A stretch of 64,000 bases of DNA from Burkholderia ambifaria AMMD (GTDB taxonomy: Bacteria > Pseudomonadota > Gammaproteobacteria > Burkholderiales > Burkholderiaceae), in contig NC_008391.1 of assembly GCF_000203915.1 (NCBI RefSeq), positions 1,798,001 to 1,862,000 of the forward strand, given 5' to 3'. The stretch's first letter is position 1. Every line of letters starts with the position of its first letter. The notes below the pieces were generated by a model. The model worked only from the letters and a program-made list of their open reading frames with translations, ran no database searches and had not been told where the DNA came from. Positions 8,480 to 16,058 of the stretch are shown piece by piece. Position numbers and translations under genes: made by a program.

Positions 8480-9550
8480 CTACGACCGGCCGTCCATCAC
8501 GACGCGGCCTTCGCCCCGCCAGCGCAGCATCCCGCCGCCGAGATTCGCGACGGCGTCGAACCCGGCCTTCAACAGAATCACCGTCGCCTGCGCGGAGCGG
8601 CCGCCGGCACGGCACACGGTCACGATCGGCCGGTCGCGCGCCAGCTCGCCGGTGCGCGCGGCCAGTTCGCCGAGCGGGATCGGGGTCGCGCCGGGCAGGT
8701 GGCCGAGCGGACCGGCGAATTCGTCGGGCTCGCGCACGTCGACGACCTGCACCGCCGGCAGGTGATCCTCGAGCCACTGCGGATCGATTTCCCAGAAACC
8801 GGCGAACGTATAGACGAGCGGCGCCCAGTCGGCCGCCGCCAGCGCGTCGGGCGCGTTCGCGGCGACGCCGCACTGCAGGTTCGCGGGCACCGCGACGTCG
8901 ATCTGGCGCGGGTGGGCGAGCCCGAGGTTGCGCATGTAGCCGGCGAAATCGTCTTCGCTGAGATCGCCGCCGAGGCGCGGATTGAAGCGCCGCTCCTCGC
9001 CGACGCTCGTCACCGTCAGCCCGCGATAGTCGTGCGCGGGATACAGCAGGCAGGCGGCCGGCAGCGTGAAGAGACGGGCATGCACCGCGCGATACAGCGC
9101 GCGCGGGTCGCCCTGCTGGAAGTCGGTGCGGCCGGTGCCGCGAATCAGCAGGCAGTCGCCGGTGAACGCCATCGATTCGTCGTCGAGCACGAGGCTGATG
9201 CAGCCGCTCGTATGGCCCGGCGTCGCGCGCACGGTCAGGTAGCGCGCGCCGAATGCGCAGCGGTCGCCGTCGTTCAGGTAGCGGTCGGCGCCCTGCGCGC
9301 CGCTCGCGGCCGAAATCGCGATCGTGCTGCCGGTGCGCTGCTTCAGCAGCCACGCGCCCGTCACGTGATCGGCGTGCACGTGGGTGTCGACGGTCGCGAC
9401 GAGCCGCAGCCCGAGCTCGTCGAGCAGCGCCGCGTCGCGGCGCACCTGCTCGAACACGGGATCGATCAGCAGCGCTTCGCGCGACGCGGGATCGGCGAGC
9501 AGATACGTGTAGGTCGACGACTGCGGGTCGAAAAGTTGCCGGAAGATCAT
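8480..9550 (-). CDS. Persulfide dioxygenase-rhodanese fusion (ETHE1-like)
   Basis: A 356-residue bifunctional protein. Residues 1-235 are a metallo-beta-lactamase fold of the ETHE1 persulfide dioxygenase type, with metal-binding THVHADH (about 56-62), GHTSGCISL and YPAHDYRG; this type oxidises glutathione persulfide to sulfite. Residues 255-356 form a rhodanese domain with active-site loop CRAGGRSAQA, which moves sulfane sulfur between thiosulfate and glutathione. The same arrangement is known from Burkholderia phytofirmans (PRF). The ATG at 9550 is chosen because the longer frame adds unrelated arginine-rich sequence. The likely role is disposal of sulfide-derived persulfides. Confidence 0.88.
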   Translation of the reverse strand: MIFRQLFDPQSSTYTYLLADPASREALLIDPVFEQVRRDAALLDELGLRLVATVDTHVHADHVTGAWLLKQRTGSTIAISAASGAQGADRYLNDGDRCAFGARYLTVRATPGHTSGCISLVLDDESMAFTGDCLLIRGTGRTDFQQGDPRALYRAVHARLFTLPAACLLYPAHDYRGLTVTSVGEERRFNPRLGGDLSEDDFAGYMRNLGLAHPRQIDVAVPANLQCGVAANAPDALAAADWAPLVYTFAGFWEIDPQWLEDHLPAVQVVDVREPDEFAGPLGHLPGATPIPLGELAARTGELARDRPIVTVCRAGGRSAQATVILLKAGFDAVANLGGGMLRWRGEGRVVMDGRS

Positions 9551-9786
9551 TGGGAAGTTGCTCCGTCGGCTGGGGGTGTGTCGGTTGTGCGGGTGGCTTG
9601 GATGGTGCAAGCCAGCTCGCATGCGTCGCCGGCGCGCGGGGCGCGCGTTCCTACAGCGTAGTTCAAAACACACGTGCCGCCGCCACCGTTGCATGCGGCG
9701 AGACGTCATGCCGCGCCCGGATCGTCGCGGGCACTGCCTTACACTGTCGCCTCTTCTCGTCTTACGTTCACAGGAATTGCGTCGAT

Positions 9787-10692
9787 ATGTCTCTGACGAT
9801 CGATCCCAAGCAAGCCGCCGCGCTGCTGGCCGTCGCCGACACCGGCAGCTTCGAGCAGGCCGCCGTGCGCCTGCACGTGACCGCGTCCGCCGTCACGCAG
9901 CGGGTCCGTGCGCTGGAGGCGAGCCTCGGCACGCCGCTCGTGCTGCGCACGCGGCCGTGCCGCCCGACAGTGGCCGGGCAGCGCGTGCTGCAGCACCTGC
10001 GCCGCGTCGCGCTGCTGCAGGCCGACCTGCAAAGCACGCTCGCGACCGAGCGCGAATCGCCGATCTCGGTCACGATCGCGCTGAACTCCGACAGCCTCGG
10101 CACGTGGTTCCTCCCCGCGCTGACTTCGGTGCTCGCGGGCGAGCGCATCCTGTTCGAACTGATCGTCGAGGACCAGGACCACACGTTCGCGCTGCTCGAA
10201 AGCGGGATGGCCGTCGGCTGCGTGACGACCGAGCCGAAACCGATGCGCGGCTGCGTCGCGACACCGCTCGGCACGATGCGCTACCGGCTGCTCGCTGCCG
10301 CCGCGTTCGCGGGGCGGTGGTTTCCGCGCGGCCTGAACCGCACGAGCGCGCGCGATGCGCCGGTCGTCGCGTATTCGCGGCGCGACACGCTGCAGTCCGC
10401 GTTCCTGAAGGAGAAGTTCGGGTTGCCCGAAGGCGCGTATCCGTGCCATTACGTGCCGGGCACGCACGCGCATTTCGCGGCGGTGCGGCACGGGCTCGGC
10501 TACGCGATGGTGCCGGAGCCGCTGCTCGGCAGCGCACCGCTCGATGCACAAGGGCTCGTCGATCTCGCGCCCATGCATCCGACCGACGTGACGCTGTACT
10601 GGCACGCGTGGACGGTGCAGTCGCCGACGATGGCGTCGCTGTCCGCACGCGTGGTCGAAGCGGCGCGCCGGCTGCTCGCGCCGCTGCCGTGA
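9787..10692 (+). CDS. argP: LysR family regulator ArgP
   Basis: A 301-residue LysR regulator of the ArgP/IciA subgroup. The N-terminus (KQAAALLAVADTGSFEQAA and LHVTASAVTQRVRALE, residues 7-45) and LVLRTRPCRPTVAGQ (55-69) are typical. ArgP activates the arginine/lysine exporter gene argO (lysE) in response to these amino acids. Here no argO/lysE neighbours it; the next gene is a DUF1059 protein, so the target is elsewhere or has changed. The ATG at 9787 is where LysR homology begins. Confidence 0.85.
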   Translation: MSLTIDPKQAAALLAVADTGSFEQAAVRLHVTASAVTQRVRALEASLGTPLVLRTRPCRPTVAGQRVLQHLRRVALLQADLQSTLATERESPISVTIALNSDSLGTWFLPALTSVLAGERILFELIVEDQDHTFALLESGMAVGCVTTEPKPMRGCVATPLGTMRYRLLAAAAFAGRWFPRGLNRTSARDAPVVAYSRRDTLQSAFLKEKFGLPEGAYPCHYVPGTHAHFAAVRHGLGYAMVPEPLLGSAPLDAQGLVDLAPMHPTDVTLYWHAWTVQSPTMASLSARVVEAARRLLAPLP

Positions 10693-10851
10693 CGAGCGGG
10701 TAAGCGACAGCATCGGCGCGGCAGGGGGCGCGGTACACACGGCGGCGAGGAACCCCGCCGCGCCGCCTATACTTTTTGCATCGGCCTCGCGAACGCGCCG
10801 CGCGGCCGATCAGGCCAATCCGGCCGCCCGCTTTCCCGTGAGGAGAACATC

Positions 10852-11064
10852 ATGTCCCGCCGCTATATCGATTGCCGCGACTTTCCCAGCGCGATGAACT
10901 GCTCGGTCGCGATTTCCGCCGACTCCGACAACGAACTGCTGGAGGCCGCCGTCCAACATGCGGTCTCGGTGCACCAGCACGCCGACAGCCCCGAACTGCG
11001 CACGCAGTTGAAAGCGCTGTTCCGCGACGGCACGCCGCCCGTCGATGCGCCCCGGCAAGCGTAA
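10852..11064 (+). CDS. DUF1059 domain-containing protein
   Basis: A 70-residue soluble protein matching DUF1059 over its full length: YIDCRDFPS (residues 5-13), NCSVAISADSDNELLEAAVQHAV and DSPELRTQLKALFRDGTPP. It keeps the conserved cysteines of CRDF and NCSV. Function is unknown for the family. GAGGAG lies before the ATG, and it is a free-standing gene between argP and the convergent threonine aldolase. Confidence 0.88.
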   Translation: MSRRYIDCRDFPSAMNCSVAISADSDNELLEAAVQHAVSVHQHADSPELRTQLKALFRDGTPPVDAPRQA

Positions 11065-11161
11065 TCCGCCGGCACGACACATTCGACGCACAGCTAGCAA
11101 CATCATCCCCTGCTTCGCGCCACATCGCGCCGGCGCTCGCCGCCGGCCGGCGCATTCCACT

Positions 11162-12175
11162 TTACGCGCGACGCTGCGCGAAATACGCACCGACCGCGTC
11201 GATGAAGGTATCGATGTCCGCGCGCGACACGTCGCAGTGCGTGACGAAGCGTGACGCGTACAGCATCTGCGTGAGGATCCCGCGCGCCTTGAGCCACGCT
11301 TCGAGCGGCGTGCAATCGGCTTCGGGAAATTGCGCGAACACCATGTTCGTCGCATGCGACAGCACCTTCACTTGCTCGATGCGCGCGAGCCCCGCCGCGA
11401 GATGCGCGGCGTTCGCGTGATCGTCGGCCAGCCGTTCGACGTTGTGCTCGAGCGCATACAGGCAGGCCGCCGCGAGAATGCCCGACTGCCGCATCCCGCC
11501 GCCGAGCACCTTGCGCCAGCGCTGCGCGCGCTCGATCAGCGCGCGACTGCCGACCAGCACCGAACCGACCGGCGCGCCGAGCCCTTTCGAGAAGCAGATC
11601 GACACGGTATCGAACGGTGCGCACAGTTCCGCGATCGGACGACCCGATGCGACGGCGGCATTGCACACGCGCGCACCGTCGAGGTGCGCGGCCAGCCCGC
11701 GGCTGCGCGCGAACGCGACGGCTTCCTGGACATAGCCTTCCGGCAACACGAGGCCGCCGATCGTGTTTTCGAGCGCGAGCAGGCGCGTGCGGGCGAAGTG
11801 GTTGTCGAGCGGCTTGATCGCCGCGGCGATCTTCGCGAGCGGCAGCGTGCCGTCCGGTGCGTTCTCGATCGGCTGTGGCTGGATGCTGCCGAGCACGGCC
11901 GCGCCACCGCCTTCGTACTTGTAGGTGTGTGCGAGCTGGCCGACGAGGTATTCGTCGCCGCGTTCGCAATGGGCCATCAGCGCGGCAAGGTTGCTCTGCG
12001 TGCCGCTCGGGAAGAACAGGCCGGCTTCCTTGCCGGCCCGCTCGGCCGTGACCGCCTGCAGGCGTAGCACGGTCGGGTCGTCGCCCCATACGTCGTCGCC
12101 CACTTCGGCGGCAGTCATCGCGGCCAGCATCGCCTGGCTCGGACGTGTCACGGTATCGCTGCGTAAATCGATCAT
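11162..12175 (-). CDS. ltaE: Low-specificity L-threonine aldolase
   Basis: A 337-residue fold-type I PLP enzyme that cleaves L-threonine or L-allo-threonine to glycine and acetaldehyde. It begins MIDLRSDTVTRPS, typical of the family, has HLDGARVCNAAVA (about 164-176) with the PLP-contacting Asp and Arg, and the Schiff-base lysine at 197 in FSKGLGAPVGS. Length fits the family. It is divergent from the cytochrome bd operon, about 385 bp away, with no sign of shared regulation. Confidence 0.93.
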   Translation of the reverse strand: MIDLRSDTVTRPSQAMLAAMTAAEVGDDVWGDDPTVLRLQAVTAERAGKEAGLFFPSGTQSNLAALMAHCERGDEYLVGQLAHTYKYEGGGAAVLGSIQPQPIENAPDGTLPLAKIAAAIKPLDNHFARTRLLALENTIGGLVLPEGYVQEAVAFARSRGLAAHLDGARVCNAAVASGRPIAELCAPFDTVSICFSKGLGAPVGSVLVGSRALIERAQRWRKVLGGGMRQSGILAAACLYALEHNVERLADDHANAAHLAAGLARIEQVKVLSHATNMVFAQFPEADCTPLEAWLKARGILTQMLYASRFVTHCDVSRADIDTFIDAVGAYFAQRRA

Positions 12176-12385
12176 TGTCGTGCCCTGAGTGAACGCGGAC
12201 CGGAACCGATGCGCCCGGCCCTGCCGAAACGAGACTCAGAGTGTACGCAATTCACCCAGCGGCTGCCGACGGCAAGCGCGCCGCGATCCCGCATGCACGC
12301 AGTCGTTCCGATGATGCGACGCGCCATATTGACGCACGTGCGGCAGACCGCCACGGCGCGGCCGCCCGCCGCGCGAACGACCTTC

Positions 12386-12399
12386 TTGATACGAATCAA
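12386..12399 (+). promoter_or_regulatory. FNR/ANR box upstream of the cytochrome bd operon
   Basis: TTGATACGAATCAA matches the TTGAT-N4-ATCAA consensus exactly. It lies 161 bp before the cioA start in the 385-bp gap after the divergent ltaE, and predicts oxygen-responsive control by an FNR-type regulator. No clear -10 could be fixed. Confidence 0.75.
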
Positions 12400-12560
12400 C
12401 GATTTATGCCGAATTCGCGCGCGGCAGGCTGGACATCTGCGACGAGTTGGCGCATTTCGCGGCGCAACATCGCGTTCCATACTCCAGCCAACCCCGACGC
12501 CGGTTCGGCCGGGGTCCGCCGGCACCCGCCGGCGGGTATCGTCAGCCTCGGTCAACTGGT

Positions 12561-13982
12561 ATGGACTCCGCTCTTTCGGCCCTCGATCTGGCCCGCCTGC
12601 AATTCGCGTTCACCGTCTCCTTTCACATCGTCTTCCCGGCGCTGAGCATCGGCCTCGCCAGCTTCATCGCCGTGCTCGAATATCGCTGGCTCAGGACCGG
12701 CAAGCAGTACTACAAGACACTCTGCCTGTTCTGGTCGAAGATCTTCGCGGTCGCGTTCGGGATGGGCGTGGTCTCCGGCGTCGTCATGAGCTATCAGTTC
12801 GGCACCAACTGGTCGGGCTTCTCGAGCTTCGCCGGCGCCGTCACCGGCCCGCTGCTGATGTACGAGGTGATGACCGCGTTCTTCCTCGAAGCCGGCTTCC
12901 TCGGCATCATGCTGTTCGGCTGGAATCGCGTGAGCCCGCGCGCGCACTTCGGCGCGACGCTGATGGTCGCGATCGGCACGCTGATCTCGACGTTCTGGAT
13001 CCTCGCGTCGAACAGCTGGATGCAGACGCCGCAGGGCTTCGAGATCGTCGACGGCCGCGTCGTGCCGACCGACTGGTTCGCGATCATCTTCAACCCGTCG
13101 TTCCCGTACAGACTGTTCCACATGGCGATCGCCGCATTCATCGTCGCCGCATTGGTTGTCGCCGCGACGGGCGCATGGCACCTGCTGAAGGGGCGCCGCG
13201 ACAAGGGCGTGAAGAAGATGTTCTCGATGGCGCTGTGGCTGCTGCTGGTGCTCGCGCCGCTGCAGGCCGTGATCGGCGACCAGCACGGCATCAACACGCT
13301 GAAGCACCAGCCCGCGAAGATCGCCGCGATCGAAGGCCTGTGGGAAACCGAAAAGGGCGGCACCGCGCTCAACCTGTTCGGCATTCCGGACATGAAGGCC
13401 GAAACGACCCGCTATGCGGTGAAGGTGCCGCATCTCGGCAGCCTGATCCTTACGCACAGCTGGGATGGCGAGATCCGCGGGCTGAAGGATTTCCCGCCTG
13501 AAGACCGCCCGAATTCGACGGTCGTGTTCTGGAGCTTCCGGATCATGGTCGGCCTCGGCTTCGCGATGATCGGCCTCGCCGCGCTCGCGTGGCTGCTGCG
13601 CCGCCGCGGCACCCTGTATGAATCGAAGTGGTTCCAGCGCTTCGCGCTCGTGATGGGCCCGACCGGTTTCGTGTCGCTGCTCGCGGGCTGGGTGACGACC
13701 GAAGCGGGCCGCCAGCCGTGGGTCGTGTACGGCGTGATGCGCACCGCTAAGGCCGTGTCGCCGCTGTCGGTGCAGCAGGTCAGCCTGTCGATGATGACGT
13801 TCGTGATCGTGTACTTCCTCGTGTTCGGCACCGGCGTGTACTACATGCTGAAGCTGATGAAGGCCGGCCCCGCGCTGCCCGATGCCCCGCACGACGCGGA
13901 TCACGACAGGCCCGACACGCGCCTCGATCACACCGCGCGCCGCCCGATGTCGGCTGTTGACGAGCTGATCGAGACCGTCTGA
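12561..13982 (+). CDS. cioA: Cytochrome bd-type ubiquinol oxidase subunit I (CioA type)
   Basis: A 473-residue multi-pass subunit I that carries the haems and oxidises quinol. It is short for E. coli CydA (522 residues), fitting the short Q-loop, cyanide-insensitive (CIO) branch. FHIVFPALSIG (residues 21-31) holds the conserved haem-ligand His-22; GWVTTEAGRQPWVVYGVMRT (about 381-400) is the quinol/haem-side signature near the C-terminus. The ATG at 12561 starts the canonical ARLQFAFTVSFH region. It is followed 29 bp later by subunit II and a DUF2474 gene. The complex lies in the inner membrane and supports low-oxygen or cyanide-tolerant respiration. Confidence 0.95.
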   Translation: MDSALSALDLARLQFAFTVSFHIVFPALSIGLASFIAVLEYRWLRTGKQYYKTLCLFWSKIFAVAFGMGVVSGVVMSYQFGTNWSGFSSFAGAVTGPLLMYEVMTAFFLEAGFLGIMLFGWNRVSPRAHFGATLMVAIGTLISTFWILASNSWMQTPQGFEIVDGRVVPTDWFAIIFNPSFPYRLFHMAIAAFIVAALVVAATGAWHLLKGRRDKGVKKMFSMALWLLLVLAPLQAVIGDQHGINTLKHQPAKIAAIEGLWETEKGGTALNLFGIPDMKAETTRYAVKVPHLGSLILTHSWDGEIRGLKDFPPEDRPNSTVVFWSFRIMVGLGFAMIGLAALAWLLRRRGTLYESKWFQRFALVMGPTGFVSLLAGWVTTEAGRQPWVVYGVMRTAKAVSPLSVQQVSLSMMTFVIVYFLVFGTGVYYMLKLMKAGPALPDAPHDADHDRPDTRLDHTARRPMSAVDELIETV

Positions 13983-14011
13983 GCCCACCCCTTTCGCAAA
14001 CGAGAAAACCT

Positions 14012-15019
14012 ATGGACGTCACCGTAATCTGGGCCGCGATCATCGCGTTGGGGCTCTTCATGTACGTCGTGCTCGACGGCTTCGACCTCGGCATCGGCAT
14101 CGTCTTCCCGTTCTTCCCGGACGAGAAGGAACGCGACCTGATGATGAACACCGTCGCGCCCGTGTGGGACGGCAACGAGACGTGGCTCGTGCTCGGCGGC
14201 GCCGGGCTGTTCGCGGTGTTTCCGATCGTCTATTCGACGGTGCTGTCGGCGCTGTACCTGCCGCTGATCTTCATGCTGGTGTGCCTGATCTTCCGCGGCG
14301 TGTCGTTCGAGATCCGCGCGAAGGCGCGGCGCACGAAGCAGCTGTGGGATCTCGCGTTCATCGGCGGCTCGGCCGGCGCGACGCTGTTCCAGGGGATCGC
14401 GCTCGGCGCGTTCCTGCAGGGCATCAACGTGAAGGACGGCGTGTTCGCGGGCGACGCATTCGACTGGCTCACGCCGTTCAGCCTGCTGACGGGCCTCGGC
14501 CTGATCGTGACATACGCGCTGCTCGGCTGCTGCTGGCTCGTCGCGAAAACGGAGGGCGATCTGCAACGGCGCCTGCATCGCGTCGTGTGGCCGCTGACCG
14601 TCGTGCTGCTCGGCTTCATCGCCGTTATCAGCCTGTGGACGCCGCTGCAGGATCCGGCCATCGCGCAGCGCTGGTTCGATTCGGGGCTGTTCTGGCGACT
14701 GCTGCCGGTGCCGTTCCTGGTCGCCGCGTGCGCGGTGTGGATGCGTCGCGCGGTGCGCGCGCGCCACGACATGACGCCGTTCATGCTCGCGCTGGCGCTC
14801 GTGCTGCTCGGCTATGTCGGCCTGCTCGTCACGATGTTCCCGTATGCGATTCCGCAGACGATGACGATCTGGGAAGCGGCGGCGCCGCGTTCGAGCCAGA
14901 CCTTCACGTTGGTCGGCGCAGCGGTTATCCTCCCCATCATCATCGCCTACACGACGATGGGTTATTGGGTATTCCGAGGCAAGGTGCGCCATGAAGACCA
15001 GCATTACTACCACCACTGA
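14012..15019 (+). CDS. cioB: Cytochrome bd-type ubiquinol oxidase subunit II (CioB type)
   Basis: A 335-residue membrane subunit II, partner of CioA. It starts MDVTVIWAAIIALGLFMYVV and continues with DGFDLGIG, the family signature near residues 22-29, followed by NTVAPVWDGNETWLVLGGAGLF near 50. About eight to nine hydrophobic helices are visible. Its last codons overlap the start of the DUF2474 gene by 29 bp, so three genes are co-transcribed and probably translationally coupled. Confidence 0.95.
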   Translation: MDVTVIWAAIIALGLFMYVVLDGFDLGIGIVFPFFPDEKERDLMMNTVAPVWDGNETWLVLGGAGLFAVFPIVYSTVLSALYLPLIFMLVCLIFRGVSFEIRAKARRTKQLWDLAFIGGSAGATLFQGIALGAFLQGINVKDGVFAGDAFDWLTPFSLLTGLGLIVTYALLGCCWLVAKTEGDLQRRLHRVVWPLTVVLLGFIAVISLWTPLQDPAIAQRWFDSGLFWRLLPVPFLVAACAVWMRRAVRARHDMTPFMLALALVLLGYVGLLVTMFPYAIPQTMTIWEAAAPRSSQTFTLVGAAVILPIIIAYTTMGYWVFRGKVRHEDQHYYHH

Positions 15020-15170
15020 TTCCGCCGCTCGCCAGCCCGACGCGCCGCGTCCGCGGATGCGCGGCTGGATGTGGTTCGTCGTTCTGTGGGCGGGCGGCGT
15101 GATCGGCGCCGTCACGCTCGGCTATGCGTTCAAGATCTTCATGAACCTGACGCTGTTTGCGGTGAAGTAG
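14991..15170 (+). CDS. DUF2474 family small membrane protein
   Basis: A 59-residue protein read from ATG 14991 to TAG 15170, overlapping the end of cioB by 29 bp in another frame. A polar, proline-containing N-terminus (1-24) precedes one hydrophobic helix (about 26-48, WMWFVVLWAGGVIGAVTLGY) and a short tail FKIFMNLTLFAVK. Size, topology and position match DUF2474, found behind cyanide-insensitive bd oxidases, where it is thought to act like CydX as an accessory subunit. The assignment rests on context and the WxxFxxLWxGG pattern; a database search was not possible. Confidence 0.75.
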   Translation: MKTSITTTTDSAARQPDAPRPRMRGWMWFVVLWAGGVIGAVTLGYAFKIFMNLTLFAVK

Positions 15171-15261
15171 GCCGGGCGGCTGACCGGCATTCCACCCTCC
15201 GGACGCATCGCGCATCTGTCGATTACCCGACGGATGCGCCGCCCCACCACCACGGTACGGG

Positions 15262-15549
15262 TTATTGCGGCGCGCGGCGCACGACGCCGAGTTTCAACCC
15301 CAGCATGCCGAATATGCGGTTCATTGTCTGGACGGTTCCGTCGCTGCGACCCTGTTCGATATCCTGAATCGTCTTCGTCGATACGCCGGCGAGCTTCGCC
15401 ATTTCGGCGCTCGTCAGCCGCATCGTCTTCTTCAGATGACGCACCGATTCGCGCAACGGCCATTCGGGATGCGCGAGGACGTCGTCGATCGCCTGGCGCC
15501 GCAGCGCAAGCTGTTCGGGAAGCGACATCGCGTTGTAGCGTTGGTCCAT
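15262..15549 (-). CDS. XRE-family helix-turn-helix regulator
   Basis: A 95-residue DNA-binding protein. A helical N-terminus (MDQRYNAMSLPEQLALRRQA) leads to an XRE-type HTH at about residues 43-72 (RLTSAEMAKLAGVSTKTIQD), then EQGRSDGTVQTMNRIFGMLG. This resembles antitoxin-type HTH proteins such as HipB, but no HipA or toxin gene is adjacent. The ATG at 15549 is preferred; Met-8 is an alternative. Upstream lies a long inverted repeat (15583-15648), its probable operator. Confidence 0.85.
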   Translation of the reverse strand: MDQRYNAMSLPEQLALRRQAIDDVLAHPEWPLRESVRHLKKTMRLTSAEMAKLAGVSTKTIQDIEQGRSDGTVQTMNRIFGMLGLKLGVVRRAPQ

Positions 15550-15582
15550 GGTGTGGCCGCCGACTTGTCCGCAGCAGGACCA

Positions 15583-15648
15583 TTTCGGCATAAATCTATA
15601 CAAATCGCGCCCGAAAGCGCCGGCAAATTATGTAGATATCTGCCGAAA
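15583..15648. promoter_or_regulatory. Inverted repeat upstream of the HTH gene
   Basis: TTTCGGCATAAATCTATAC (15583-15601) faces GTAGATATCTGCCGAAA (15632-15648). The arms share TTTCGGCA and ATCTA-AC when one is inverted. AT-rich sequence inside and between the arms could hold the promoter, so autoregulation by the adjacent HTH protein is likely (inference). Confidence 0.6.
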
Positions 15649-15705
15649 AAGAGATCTTTGTCGTCGCGCCGGACGGGGACGGGGCCCGCCGGAATGCCGC
15701 AACGC

Positions 15706-15900
15706 CTACCGCCGCCCGCCCAACGCCGCCTCAATCTTGCGGTCGGTCTTGTACTGGCTCAACGCATACACCGACCAGATCGCGGCGGGCAGCCAGCCGA
15801 TGATCGTGATCTGCAGCAGCAGACAGATGATCCCGGCGATCGGGCGGCCGATCGTGAAGAACTGGAACCACGGCAACAGCAGGGCAAGCAAAAGGCGCAT
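15706..15900 (-). CDS. YqaE/Pmp3 family membrane protein
   Basis: A 64-residue, mostly hydrophobic peptide with two membrane segments (about 1-24 and 29-50). It has the Pmp3 pattern LLLPWFQFFTIGRPIAGIICLLLQ and GWLPAAIWSVYAL. Members are small inner-membrane proteins linked to salt or membrane stress; the exact role is unknown. A charged tail (KTDRKIEAALGGRR) is cytoplasmic. The ATG at 15900 follows a GGAGG-type ribosome binding site. Confidence 0.85.
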   Translation of the reverse strand: MRLLLALLLPWFQFFTIGRPIAGIICLLLQITIIGWLPAAIWSVYALSQYKTDRKIEAALGGRR

Positions 15901-16058
15901 CGGGAATCCTCCGGGTGACGTCGTTGAAAGTTCAGGCGCAGACAATATGACGGGCCGCGCCTCCCATTTCAAGTCCGAAGCGGCACTCGCCTGCCGACGC
16001 AGCGGGCGATCGGTGTAGCGCCGGACGCCGCCCCGCCGGCGGCATCCGGCATGCCGCA

